Assembly (NCBI GenBank): GCA_013368315.1
Contig: JAACJM010000127.1
Location: 1 to 64,000, forward strand
Direction: 5' to 3'
Source of the DNA: Tetrapyrgos nigripes
Taxonomy: Eukaryota > Basidiomycota > Agaricomycetes > Agaricales > Campanellaceae
Length of the DNA stretch: 64,000 bases
Position 1 is the stretch's first letter; each line of letters starts with the position of its first letter. Below, one piece after another: positions 45,819 to 56,020 of the stretch. Both the position numbers and the translations under genes were made by a program. A model generated the notes under the pieces. That model worked only from the letters and a program-made list of their open reading frames with translations. It had not been told where the DNA came from and did no database searches.

Positions 45819-47076
45819 TCAGTATCTTCGCCCATATTCATCCAGTTCGACTTCGTCCTCGGGCTTCTTTACAAAGATGCACCACCCTGCGAAAGGCTGG
45901 ACCGAATCCTGACTGGTAAGCTTCATGCCTACCAGACCAGAAACCATCTCGCACTCAAGCTCTTCTCCGTCATCGACTTTGACCGGGACCGACGCGTATC
46001 CGTATGGTATAACACTATTGACGGGATAAGTTATGCTGTCGAGGATAAGTGTTCTTTGCCTATGTCGAACCTGCGTGTTGCCCTGTGCAAGGAACGGCAG
46101 TCAGTGACAGGCCAAAATGTAAAGATGGGGACCATAGAAACTCACCGGATCACTTTCATCCAACTTCCCTCCAATCCACCTTCCTTCAGTATCAAACACG
46201 CAAAATGCGTTGATCCAGCCCGAGAAGTAGGGAACACTGCTTCCTCCTCCCTCCTTGTCTGCAACTCGTTGCCAAAAGTCCAAATTTTCTTCACCATGTG
46301 GATCATCGAACGCCTTGGCGAACCTGGATAGCACCGGTCGAAGATAGTCGTACCACCGCCTCAACTGCTTTACCTTTTCAGATCCGGGATTTTTCGTCTC
46401 TATATCCTTCGCAAAATCCTTCAGCCTCTCAATCCGCTTCAGCAATTCCTCATAATCGCTTCGCTCTCCTTCAAGAGTGACACTAGGCAATCCACACCCA
46501 ATCAGAAACTCGTAACAAAAATATTTCTGCATTGTCGACATCATCAGCACCGAGCTGACGATTACATCATTCAGTGTCGTCGTGCTGAACTTAGGGATCA
46601 CCCAATCTGCCAATTCTGGGTCCTTCACATTTTTTTCGGATTTCGCCAGCCATCAACGTCGAGAGATATCCAAAGTCAGCTGTATATCGGTTTCCTGTGG
46701 GCACGGCGACCACGAGCTTCTCCTGGCCTTCATGTCCGACGAAGTGAGAACGAAGCATTTCAGCATTTGCGTTGACGAAAGAGTTGAACTGGGTGAGGAT
46801 GGAAATCCAGACATCGTCTGGACGGACGGAAAGAGCATGATGGTTGGAATAGGCATCTCGTACAGTGTCGACGAAGCCATGATGTTGGGGGATAATTGGG
46901 TTTTCTGAGGAGATGTCAGTCTCCCAGGATGATTGGAGAAGCTCGGCACATTTGCGGTACTGAGCTGGACAAGCGTATTCCAAGAAGTCCAAAGGAGACG
47001 TGTTAGCACCCTTGCTCTGCTGGGAGATGAAGACGGGGTTGGAGGGGTGCTTTGCAGGATGGAAGGTGACAGGCAT
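45819..47076 (-). CDS. DUF4419 protein (one extra base in an A7 run)
   Basis: Exons 47076-46146 and 46082-45819 total 1,195 nt, one more than a multiple of three. The excess is at the T7 run 46630-46636 (A7 on the coding strand). Upstream reads VWISILTQFNSFVNANAEML, HFVGHEGQEKLVVAVPTGNR and YTADFGYLSTLMAGEIRK. Downstream, in the next frame, reads VKDPELADWVIPKFSTTTLN, VLMMSTMQKYFCYEF, CGLPSVTLEGERSDYEELL and LRPVLSRFAKAFDDP. DUF4419 family features continue through FWQRVADKEGGGSSVPYFSG, WINAFCVFDTEGRWIGG and AGWCIFVKKPEDEVELDEYG. Apart from that base the gene is complete (397 residues expected), so a sequencing slip is as likely as a recent mutation. Function of the family is unknown. A partial duplicate lies at about 48250-48350. 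Confidence 0.82.
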
Positions 47077-48249
47077 TATGGGCGATTAGTTGATGGTGGT
47101 GGTGTCGGTTCAAGAGCAATCAGGGGCTTCTCTTTGTTCTTTGGCAGATGAGCGCTACAGAAGCTGTCGACGTGACTCGGAAGTCGAGGCGTCTGTGCAC
47201 GTGTAGCCTGGATTTATCTCTAGACACAGGGGTTATGTAGGCCAAAAAATATCGTGCCTGAAAAAGCCGAAATTTGATTTCACGGTTTCACCCAAAAACT
47301 TGCCCCAAAAATGCACTCCCCCCATCAGAGAGAGCGCAATTCCATCACTAAGCCCTGCTCCCTGTACTCTGTAATTCGTAAATTTCAGCCAAGAAACCAG
47401 ATATTTATGTGTGTGGACGTACCCATAGTTTGGTGTCATCCATCACAGTCAACTGTTGTACTGGACAGCAAGGATTAAAAGCTTGCCCAAAAGCACATCG
47501 GACGCAAGGAAAACCTTCCATATTGCGATGAAAGGGCTTCCAGACCAAAATCGTAAAGAAGGTATGGATAGGAATCATAGGATAGATCGTCATTGAGGGC
47601 GGATTATACATCATAGATGGACAGAGCTTTTGTTACGTGTCAATGATAGACGAAATTCAACAGAGCTCACATCCGCACCTTCAAGCTTCAAGGCTTGCCT
47701 GGCCTGCATCGCCAAACTTGACTCCTAGCCTTCAACCCGACAGAGGTTACTACTACTCCTTGCAGTTAATTGCATCAAGGACGACTGCAAGAACCGTCCA
47801 GGCTCTTCAAGTTCATTCGACGTGACTTTCAAGCAAAACGCTGGCTTTGTGAATCTGCAAGGATTGCAAGCGATTAGCAGATAAAACGACACCAGAATAC
47901 TGCAGAAAACTCACCCAAACCATCTCTGAGTCCATCTAGGCCATCCATCCATGAGCTGGAACCTCCAGTGTATACTGCCGTGGTATTGTGATTTGCATGA
48001 TGGTGGTCGACCTTAGAGGTGCGCGTCGGCAATTCGTCATCCTGTTCACATCATGACTTTCTTATCAACTGTCAAGCTTTGGAAGATGTTGAAAGTCAGG
48101 TATGTCAATAGTCCCTGTCGATTTATTGTATTTGTACTGAGAACAATTACACAAAATACAGCGAAAACTTGGATGAGCTTGCCGAAGCCCAAGTTAAACC
48201 CTCTCCAAACCTCCTTTCAAACACTACTATTTTTCATAACAGATCGAAG
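47077..48249. other. 1.2-kb stretch, no supported gene
   Basis: A short + strand text MTFLSTVKLWKMLKV (48053) may join through GTATGT...ATACAG to ENLDELAEAQVKPSPNLLSN, giving about 45 codons of plausible coding sequence that runs into the DUF4419 fragment. No domain is recognised. Other frames are short. Confidence 0.3.
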
Positions 48250-48350
48250 GCCCGGTGGACCTCTTAACGAAGATGCACCAGCCTGCGATGACCTGGATCG
48301 GATCCTTGCTGGTAAGCTTCATGCCTGCCAAACTAGCGACCATCTCAAGT
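48250..48350 (-). pseudogene. duplicated 3' end of the DUF4419 gene
   Basis: The minus strand reads LEMVASLAGMKLTSKDPIQV then IAGWCIFVKR, matching LECEMVSGLVGMKLTSQDSV and QPFAGWCIFVKK at the end of the DUF4419 gene (45819-47076). Nucleotide similarity covers about 90 bp (compare AAGATGCACCA...CTGGTAAGCTTCATGCCT in both places). Nothing further upstream is shared. Confidence 0.75.
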
Positions 48351-48430
48351 GACAAGCATCGCTCAGATTATGCGCTGAAGGCGAGACACGACGATGTTTT
48401 AAGGGCAAAACACAGAGGATATTACAAGTC

Positions 48431-49073
48431 CCGAAAAATATGGTCTCCTATGTATGTGAGTAGCTTTTTCGAGAGGTTGTACAGCCTACTCAGAACTCTA
48501 TGAACTCTAAATGTTTGACATTCACGCCTTGCCCAAAATTTTACGCGAAACTAGAAGCCTGGTGAGTAGCAATAGCAATGCACCTGCGAGAATAACGCTT
48601 CCTGCAAACCAATTTCAGGAATCCATATCAATCTCTGAGGATAGCTGTCACAGGCTGTATAGTATCCCATAGCCTTGGCTCCATACAACTTGTTTACTCT
48701 CGCTGGAATGGGTAGACTCAAAAGCGAAGACACTCCTGCAAAAGCCCACATAATGCCAAGTAAACGCCCTAAATCACCAGGTGGAGCAATCCTTGACACT
48801 GGATCAGCTTCCAGAGCAATGTACGTGCCCAAGCCAACTCTAGTATTGAAGGCGTAGTAAGAGTTTGAGTCAGTTTTCCTGATGCCCCAGCAGTTGTAAT
48901 TTACTTACCCGTAAAAAAGTGCGACAACGACAAGGACTGACTCAGATCTCGCGAAAGGCCATACGTACGCCATCGACGTCGAGAGAATCAGCGCAAGGAA
49001 TTGTATGTTTAATGATCCTGCCCATTGACGACCGATGTACAGTGAGTCCATCACGAGCGCTCAAATCTGACAT
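48431..49073 (-). pseudogene. duplicated 3' end of an MFS transporter gene (direct-repeat copy 1)
   Basis: Nearly identical to 51988-52610, the 3' part of the MFS gene at 52070-54091. It encodes GTYIALEADPVSRIAPPGDL, GRLLGIMWAFAGVSSLLSLP and IPARVNKLYGAKAMGYYT. The last intron donor is lost: after YYT this copy has CCTGTGACAG where copy 2 has GTGAAGTCC. The copy lacks the first eight or so transmembrane helices and is not functional. Confidence 0.85.
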
Positions 49074-49132
49074 TACTTGAAACGAGACGAGTAAAGCTTC
49101 GCGAATTCGTACAAAGATCTAGCGAACGACTA

Positions 49133-51220
49133 CTACTTTCTTTTGTCCTTCTGATTTGAACCTGCTGTCAAAGTCATCAGAAGCATGTTCTGCGACAGAC
49201 GCAACACCCATTCGGACGTAGCAGTCACTGGCGTCAGCTTGAAGTACCAATAGTCCCTCTTCCCACCATACCCATTAAAAATGGCTTTGGCCATAGGAAT
49301 ACAAGTAACCACGGTATCCTCCTTCAAATCCGGCGAGTCCATTCGCAGAGTTAGATTTGACACCGTTCCGTCGAGATAAGCCAGCAGGTTCATTCTCTCG
49401 GTATCGTCTTCATTTACGGATCGCAGCTTCATGTCAAGAACGACACCTTCAATTTCGAGACGGGTGTCCTTGCCAAATTCCGCATCTGATGCAAAGCGAA
49501 TAATTGTTTCGTGAAGAGGCTGAATCATCGCAGGCCAGCTAAGAGGCCATAGATTCAACCATGACCATGATGGTAAAATACCCTCAGGAGCTGGATCCCT
49601 TGGGAATGTCATCAGAGGGGGTGGATTTCCACTAGGTTCAGTATTCAAATACCACAACAACTCTCCATGAAGCCGACTTCGCATATGACCACCACTGTCA
49701 ACATCACCAATGACATCGTGCAAGACCTTTGCCGTACCCAAAATAGCATTCCTGCGGTCAGCCGAACTCGTGAATGATCGTGTAGAGTAGTTTTCCCTGA
49801 TTGTATCCCAGCGTGCTGCTAGCATGTCCTTGGTCATGATCTGATGCGAGGCAAGTCCTACTTTCAGCTCAGGGTTGGCTCGGAACCGTTGAAATTGACG
49901 TATTGCATGTCTAAAGTGGTTGGGATCCCTCATATCCCTACTGGCAACAGCAGGATAACCCGTTTCCTGCTGTGAATAATCACGTCCACACCGAAATAAC
50001 ATACGCGTGGGGTTGAATTCGAGGTTCCTAGTCGATAGGATTTGCTCCTGAAATGTCCACCCCCGCCAGATGTAGAACCTTCGATCAGCTAGTTCACCTC
50101 GAGTTTCTTGATATTCCTCGTCCTCGCCTAAAACGTTCCAGAGGGAAAGCTCCAGCCCTCTGTTTATCATCACCTCCGTATCTGATTGGTTGATTCGATT
50201 TCGAGGAGAGGATACACCGTGCAAACCGCTGTCTGATGAAGCGCTCCCGCGAGCAACAATGGTGATAATGGCTAGACCATATATCACGTCCATCTGCGCC
50301 AATTGTATACCAAGATCTGCAGATGAATCTTGAATGATGCACAATGCATCTACCCATAGAAAACGATATCCTAAAGCTCGTGTTACGACCATGGCATCGT
50401 AAATGGTTCTAGGAAGTCGTCTACTACCATCTTCACCAGCAATTGATCTGGGAAGTCGGCGACTAAATGCCTTGAGAGTCTCCATGGTGGTTTTGAGCTG
50501 ATACTCCCTGCCCCAAACATAACTTAACGCAATATACTGGATCGGGGATCTCAGAATGATCTCCTCTAGTTTGACGAGCCGCCAAAGACGAACATCGATG
50601 AAGCGAGTGGAGGGGTGAAGTCCGCTGGTTGGCTCTGAAGATACAAGAGACCCGCAGTCGGTGTGGTCCTGGATGCATTCCCGAATCCACGTCTTCGCAA
50701 GTGCAAGATCCGCCCACTGGGCAGAGAGCAAGCCATGATCTGCATCATAGGCTTCACGCTCTGGATCCCGTTTTTTCATGGAAGACTTCGACGGCGAATG
50801 ATAAGGATCACGAAAGCAAAGCTGTCGTTTCATTCCGTTCGCGTACCACGTATCTTCGACGAATATATCTACGATTTGGCCCATTTGGCGTGAAGTAATA
50901 GACATGATTTCGACGCGGATAAGATGGGAACGAGTGGTTTTTCGAGCTTTGGAATCGGGAGGATCAACGGTGTGTCGATAATCATTCTCGATATGAGCTG
51001 TGTATAGGGCCTGAAACAACTGGCATAGGTTGCAGCGAGATCTGGGATCGAGAGAATCTTCTGCGCTGAACGTGAAGAAGAACACCTTTCCTACTTGTAT
51101 GCCGGATAGCTTCATGGATGAACAGGAAGGGCATATTCTGGTCGTCAATGGGAACGGGATGTAGTGTGGTTCTGAATTGAGTGGCTCAGCACCACTGGCA
51201 GAATTGGTAGCATTCATCAT
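49133..51220 (-). CDS. HET-domain protein (heterokaryon-incompatibility-like)
   Basis: A single uninterrupted exon of 695 codons, unusual among its intron-rich neighbours but common for HET genes. A cysteine-bearing N-terminus (TTRICPSCSSMKLSGIQVGK, RCNLCQLF) precedes the HET domain at about residues 227-375: YIALSYVWG, LPRTIYDAMVVTRALGYRFL, WVDALCIIQDSSADLGIQLA and MDVIYGLAIITIVARG. Then comes IWRGWTFQEQILSTRNLEF, the conserved block after the domain. The C-terminal 300 residues carry LHGELLWYLNTEPSG and LPSWSWLNLWP, typical of the family. HET proteins take part in non-self recognition and trigger cell death in filamentous fungi; the partner is unknown. The gene sits exactly between two direct copies of an MFS 3' end. 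Confidence 0.93.
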   Translation of the reverse strand: MMNATNSASGAEPLNSEPHYIPFPLTTRICPSCSSMKLSGIQVGKVFFFTFSAEDSLDPRSRCNLCQLFQALYTAHIENDYRHTVDPPDSKARKTTRSHLIRVEIMSITSRQMGQIVDIFVEDTWYANGMKRQLCFRDPYHSPSKSSMKKRDPEREAYDADHGLLSAQWADLALAKTWIRECIQDHTDCGSLVSSEPTSGLHPSTRFIDVRLWRLVKLEEIILRSPIQYIALSYVWGREYQLKTTMETLKAFSRRLPRSIAGEDGSRRLPRTIYDAMVVTRALGYRFLWVDALCIIQDSSADLGIQLAQMDVIYGLAIITIVARGSASSDSGLHGVSSPRNRINQSDTEVMINRGLELSLWNVLGEDEEYQETRGELADRRFYIWRGWTFQEQILSTRNLEFNPTRMLFRCGRDYSQQETGYPAVASRDMRDPNHFRHAIRQFQRFRANPELKVGLASHQIMTKDMLAARWDTIRENYSTRSFTSSADRRNAILGTAKVLHDVIGDVDSGGHMRSRLHGELLWYLNTEPSGNPPPLMTFPRDPAPEGILPSWSWLNLWPLSWPAMIQPLHETIIRFASDAEFGKDTRLEIEGVVLDMKLRSVNEDDTERMNLLAYLDGTVSNLTLRMDSPDLKEDTVVTCIPMAKAIFNGYGGKRDYWYFKLTPVTATSEWVLRLSQNMLLMTLTAGSNQKDKRK

Positions 51221-51987
51221 TGGGTTCTGTCAGAATAAGTACCAATAAGAACCTAGGCAGAAAGTTAACGACTGGAGCTTACCACCACTGGCCGCCTTTT
51301 TCTCGGCCTGGTGAGGAACCTTGCTATAGGTTGGCAACACGACACGAAAAAACCCCCAAGCATGTGGACAACGCGTGTAATGTGAGCTCCACACGTGTGG
51401 ATCTGCTGCTCAGGCGAAGTTCTACTGGTTGGTAACGGTGCCGCAGAAAGCTCTCGTGATAGGATGGTAAGACGGCATCTCGGGCTTCATCAGTAAAACG
51501 GCAAATCGACTTTTCCCCACTTTTCGGAGCTTTCGGTAACTTTTTCCCATAAAGCCTTTTGATCGGCTTTTTGTATGGAAGCTTTTGCCGACTTTTACTT
51601 TTTTCCGGAAGCCTTTTTCCGTCTTTTACTTTTTTCCGAATGGCATCCACTTTTCAATAGTGTTGCCGGAAGCCAAGGTCAAGGCGACCTGAAGTTCCCG
51701 AACGGATCGGCCTTGAGTTGCCTCAAGGCGGCTTTCCCTTAAGGCTCCTCAAGGATGACAACCGGAAAAAGAGAGAGGTTCTGTCACACTATTAGGTGAA
51801 GCGGTAGACTACAGTGTAGTATGTACATAGCTCAGTAAAAGCAGATTTCTTTGTAACCCCAAATCCTCTATGGCTCAACTTGTAAACCCAGACGACTCTG
51901 TGACTGAGACCGACTCCAGTCCTGACCAGCAAAGACCGCTCCCATCAATTCCAACCCAAAGACGTCGTCCTCACCGATCGACGTCCC
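51221..51987. other. intergenic; possible left end of a hAT-like element
   Basis: A lysine-codon-rich, T-rich stretch at 51480-51650 contains CTTTTACTTTTTTCCG twice (about 51593 and 51625). From 51658 the sequence TAGTGTTGCCGGAAGCC followed by repeated CCTTGAGTTGCCTCAAGG-type motifs resembles a hAT terminus with subterminal repeats. An ATG at about 51870 opens MAQLVNPDDSVTETDSSPDQ, a disordered leader that runs into the repeat copy at 51988. No matching right end was found. Weak evidence. Confidence 0.3.
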
Positions 51988-52610
51988 CCGAAAAATATGG
52001 TCTCCCATGTATGTGAGTAGCTTTTTCGATAGGTTGTACAGCCTACTATGAACTCTAAATGTTTGACATTCACGCCTTGCCCAAATTTTTACGCGAAACT
52101 AGCAGCCTGGTGAGTAGCAATAGCAATGCACCTGCGAGAATAACGCTTCCTGCAAACCAATTTCAGGAATCCATATCAAGGAGGACTTCACCTGTATAGT
52201 ATCCCATAGCCTTGGCTCCATACAACTTGTTTACTCTCGCTGGAATGGGTAGACTCAAAAGCGAAGACACTCCTGCAAAAGCCCACATAATGCCAAGTAA
52301 ACGCCCTAAATCACCAGGTGGAGCAATCCTTGACACTGGATCAGCTTCCAGAGCAATGTACGTGCCCAAGCCAACTCTAGTATTGAAGACGCAGTATGAG
52401 TTCGAGTCGGTTTTCCTGATGCCCCAGCAGTTGTAATTTACTTACCCATAAAAAAGAGCAACAACGACAAGGACTGACTCAGATCTCGCGAAAGGCCATA
52501 CGTACGCCATCGACGTCGAGAGAATCAGCGCAAGGAATTGTGTGTTTAATGATCCTGCCCATTGACGACGGAGGTACAGTGAGTCCATCACGAGCGCTCA
52601 AATCCGACAT
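51988..52610. repeat. direct repeat copy 2 (3' part of the MFS gene)
   Basis: Matches 48431-49073 in the same orientation over about 620 bp with scattered substitutions and two small indels (for example AACTC/TATGAAC at about 52045 and GAGGACTTCACC near 52180). The homology ends at GACAT in both copies (49073 and 52610), inside the MFS coding region. The two copies flank the HET gene. Confidence 0.88.
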
Positions 52611-54091
52611 ACCGATTCTATCAGCAATGAAACCTCCTAGAATTCTTCCAGCTCCCGACCCGCCATTCGTTACAGACACCACGTAAAAGGCTTGCGACTC
52701 TGAAAGGCCAATGGATATCGCTGTCGTTCCTACATACGAGGGGACTGAAACAACACAGGTCAGCATTGCTCATTGCCACTCGAGGATTCGGATTTTTACG
52801 GGTATATGCAGCCAGGAGAGCAACAAACGTGGACAAGGTATAGGTGATATATGGTGGATTGGTGAGGCCTTGTAGGGTGAATAGCTTACGACGTGATGTA
52901 GAAGCAGCATCCTCTGACTTGGAAGTAGAAATCTGAGGTTTAACCAGCTAGATCATCCAACAGATTGGCTGTCAGAATCGAACATATAAACCAGTAGCAA
53001 TTTGTGGACCTACAAGACAAGAAATTACACACAGGGCAGCAAAGATGAATCCGAATACCCTCATCGTCCAAGCGAATCTGTTAAGTTCGGGGTTTAGATC
53101 TTGTCAGTCCTTTCTGAATCCACTCGACAAGCATGCTTCTGTCACCCTATTTGAGGAAACAAATTCCTTGCCGCAATGGGTATCAATATCCCGCCTATTG
53201 GTGTTCCTGCATACGCAAGACCGTATGCTAAGCCCCTGCGTTTCCTAAACGACTGCGGGATGACAACAGGTGCGACAGTGCCACTGAGACCAATAGACAA
53301 CTATGGATTCCATTGTTACGTATTGAAAACCTGAGTGAGGGCCAGATACATAGCTCAAAAATGAACAAACTTACCCCAGTGAAAACCCCTTGACAAACGA
53401 TGAAATGCCAGTAAGCTCGACATTCTGCCGAAAGTATCCTCTATCGCAGATTGGGGCGCCAACCAACGGGGCGAAATAAGCTGCGCCAGTCTGTAGAGAT
53501 TGAATCAAATGAATGGAATTGAGCGGTAAATGTCGGTAAGGTCTAGCGCACCTGAATGGATCCGATCCATGCTCTGTGCATATCAATAACAAGCATCACT
53601 GAACGTTCCGTAAGACAATGTAAGTGAAATTCAAGCTTACATAGCGCCGGAACTGGAACCTCTAAGCAATTCGCTACTTGAATTTTCGTAGTATGATTGG
53701 AAGACCTGAGACGTGATGGTCTTAGGAGGATGACACACTATCACAATCAGTACTTACTCCCCATGAGCTTAGATATCCGAAGCTGTAGACCCAAACCGTC
53801 AGTGAAATGTGCAGCTGCAGCTGCAGTAATTATAGCACTCACGAGCAGACTAACGACAGAAATAACTTTGATATCGATTCGCCGTACAGCAGGTCAAATC
53901 AGATATCGCAACCAGCTCAAGTTACTTACACCTAAAACCATCAGCCACGCCCGGAAGTCACCATCAGGGCCATCGATCGCGAGATGACCAGAGTCTTCGT
54001 CTTCAGCTGTTTCGCCTAGTGAGTCACCGTGACGATCAAGTCTAGCGGTGTTTTTCTCAGTCTTGGCAAGGCTTGAAGGGTCTTTGAGCAT
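52070..54091 (-). CDS. MFS transporter, monocarboxylate-transporter (MCH)-like
   Basis: A leftward gene with about nine introns. Start at 54091 (MLKDPSSLAKTEKN), with an acidic cytosolic N-terminus. Membrane text in order: VWVYSFGYLSSWGVFQSYYE, SSSGAMAWIGSIQ, TGAAYFAPLVGAPICDRG, GLSGTVAPVVIPQSFRKRRG, LAYGLAYAGTPIGGILIPIA, FAWTMRVFGFIFAALCVISC, LTNPPYITYTLSTFVALLA, VPSYVGTTAISIGLSESQAF, GSGAGRILGGFIADRIG, FLALILSTSMAYVWPFARSE, VGLGTYIALEADPVSRIAPP and SVILAGALLLLLTRLLVSRK, ending at TGA 52070-52072. The FRKRRGLAYGLAYAG segment and the GRILGGFIADRIG loop are typical of fungal MCT-like MFS proteins. The substrate is unknown. All exon joins can be made in phase, so the gene may be functional. Its 3' end is duplicated at 48431-49073. 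Some exon edges are approximate. Confidence 0.72.
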
Positions 54092-54736
54092 ATTGATTAT
54101 CTCTGTGGAAAGGGTGGTACAATGACAGACGCCTCTTGAAGATAAGTATGAGCTGTAACTGATCAAGATGATGGTTTGCGTCAAGGCAAACCGGTCCTTT
54201 TTGCCCATCGGTTACCCATCGGTAGAAAGCTCCTGACTTCTTTGAAGTTCTCTGGACTAAAATGGAAGGTCCAGTGGTGAGTCATACACATTGTCATACA
54301 CTGGCACGTTCCTTTCATATGCTGTCGAGCGACGTACACAGTGAGCGAAAGTAGCAAAACCAAAGCAGAACTGAATGGTAACTTGTGCAAGCACGCAGCG
54401 ATCAGATCAGATTCAAATGTTCTCGTCAGCCAATTATTTTGGCTTATTTCGAACGGGCGCTGAAAGACGAGTGGCCTGTCGAAGTGAACAGGAAAATCCC
54501 AATTAGATCGTGTTATCGTACAACCCTAAAGTGAAAACTGACGATTGGTCGTAAATGTACAGTAGCATTGGGGATTAAATCACAAATCCAAGCGCGTGGA
54601 CCGATCCATTTTGTTACCCTTAGTGTAGAGCCTCCATTCCATGGGATGTAAGCGAGCGGCGCCTGCCAGAGTAGAGCGAATCAGCCCATAATATCACAAA
54701 CCGGAAAGCAGAAGGAACACTTACAGCCTTCTGAAC
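54092..54736. other. intergenic, no gene seen
   Basis: About 645 bp between the MFS start and the end of the MYND pseudogene. It has only short frames and likely carries the MFS promoter. Confidence 0.45.
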
Positions 54737-56020
54737 CTATCTGCATCTCATGCTCCTTAACTCAGGCATCTCAAACTCCTTGTCTATCTGCTTAATCGTC
54801 TCCTCGAGATCCCAGCCCTGTTCTCTATCCAGCTTCTGCACCTTACTGTCTCTTTGTCGCCACTAGTCATCGTTTTCTCTCTCGCCTCTAGGAAAACCTT
54901 CTGTATAGGTGGATAGTATAGCGAGTTCATTTGTGCGAAATATTCTGGACCAGGACCGGTGCGTATGAAGAATTCGGCCTTGGAATTTTGATTGAGTTTC
55001 ATGATATGTCCAACGAGGAGAGGAGAGCGTTTGTAGCCGTTCGCGGGTGGTCCGATTCATGACACCGTATCGGAAGAGATGATGAGATGTCACTCATCGT
55101 CTTGGGATTGGAGGCTTCGTCGACCGAATCGATGACTTTGCCACAGATGACCTTGTGTCGTGCTTTCCAGTCGACCTTTTGACATTCACTGCACCGAGAA
55201 TTGGAAGGGACGGTTAAGTGAAGTCTTATCGCAGAACAACGATAAAAAAACTTCAAGTTGCACTGAGCAGTAGAACACATTCCGCTACGCTTTTTCCCAA
55301 CAAGGTTTGCAGCGCTGAATTTTTTCATCTTCTGTCTCTACTTTGATGCAGTTGGCGCATTGAACCACGCGACGATCCTTCCCCTCCTTCGGCACAGCTA
55401 ATGCCTCCAGAGCCATGAAATTTCCTTCTCTTTCCCATAGTGCATCTTCATGTTGCCCACGTATTCACGCCTGGCTTCCTTCTCCTCCTCTACAGATCGA
55501 GGATCTTTCGCATGTTTCTGGACTGTAACGGAGGGAAGTTTCCAGCCAAGGAACGAGTTCATAGTTCCTTCCACGACAAGGTCTAGATAACGCAAGGTAC
55601 CGAGTACTGTGAACATAGAGAGACGAAGAAAAAACTTAACGTACATATCAACTTGATTCTCAAGATTAGCATTTCCTTGAACGCATATTTGTCCAATGTA
55701 TTAGACGAGTTCTCGAATTTATCCCGAATGCTATTCCACTTTGGATCGGGAAAGCAGTGAATTGCGTATTGCAAAAAATAAGCATCATTTAGATTTGAGG
55801 CGAGAGCAAGCATTGGAAGCGAACGTAGGACATGATGCCTACAGATGGTAACGCCAGCATCAACCCACCTCTTCTCGAAATCATTACGATTCATCGCATC
55901 ATCGACGAATCTCAGCCCAATGCGATGTTGGATCTCGCATGTGCTGTCATGATTGCGAACGCAGTCCAGTGTTTCTTGTGACGTGACACAGGTGCCGCCT
56001 CGAATGGCCATCATTATCAT
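54737..56020 (-). pseudogene. MYND zinc-finger protein, degenerate
   Basis: The minus strand gives the agaric MYND-protein layout: GLRFVDDAMNRNDFEKRWVD, AGVTICRHHVLRSLPMLAL, then (after an intron) LGTLRYLDLVVEGTMNSFLG. The MYND finger itself reads VVQCANCIKVETEDEKIQRC then KPC, RNVFYCSV and ECQKVDWKARHKVICGKVID. C-terminal text is LNQNSKAEFFIRTGPGPEYF and LDREQGWDLEETIKQIDKEF. Three lesions are visible: a frame change after MHYGKEKE (about 55435), a TAG between WEKA and RNVFYC inside the finger (about 55290), and another frame change near 54860. Introns could hide at most one of these. MYND fingers mediate protein contacts. This copy is probably dead. Confidence 0.75.
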
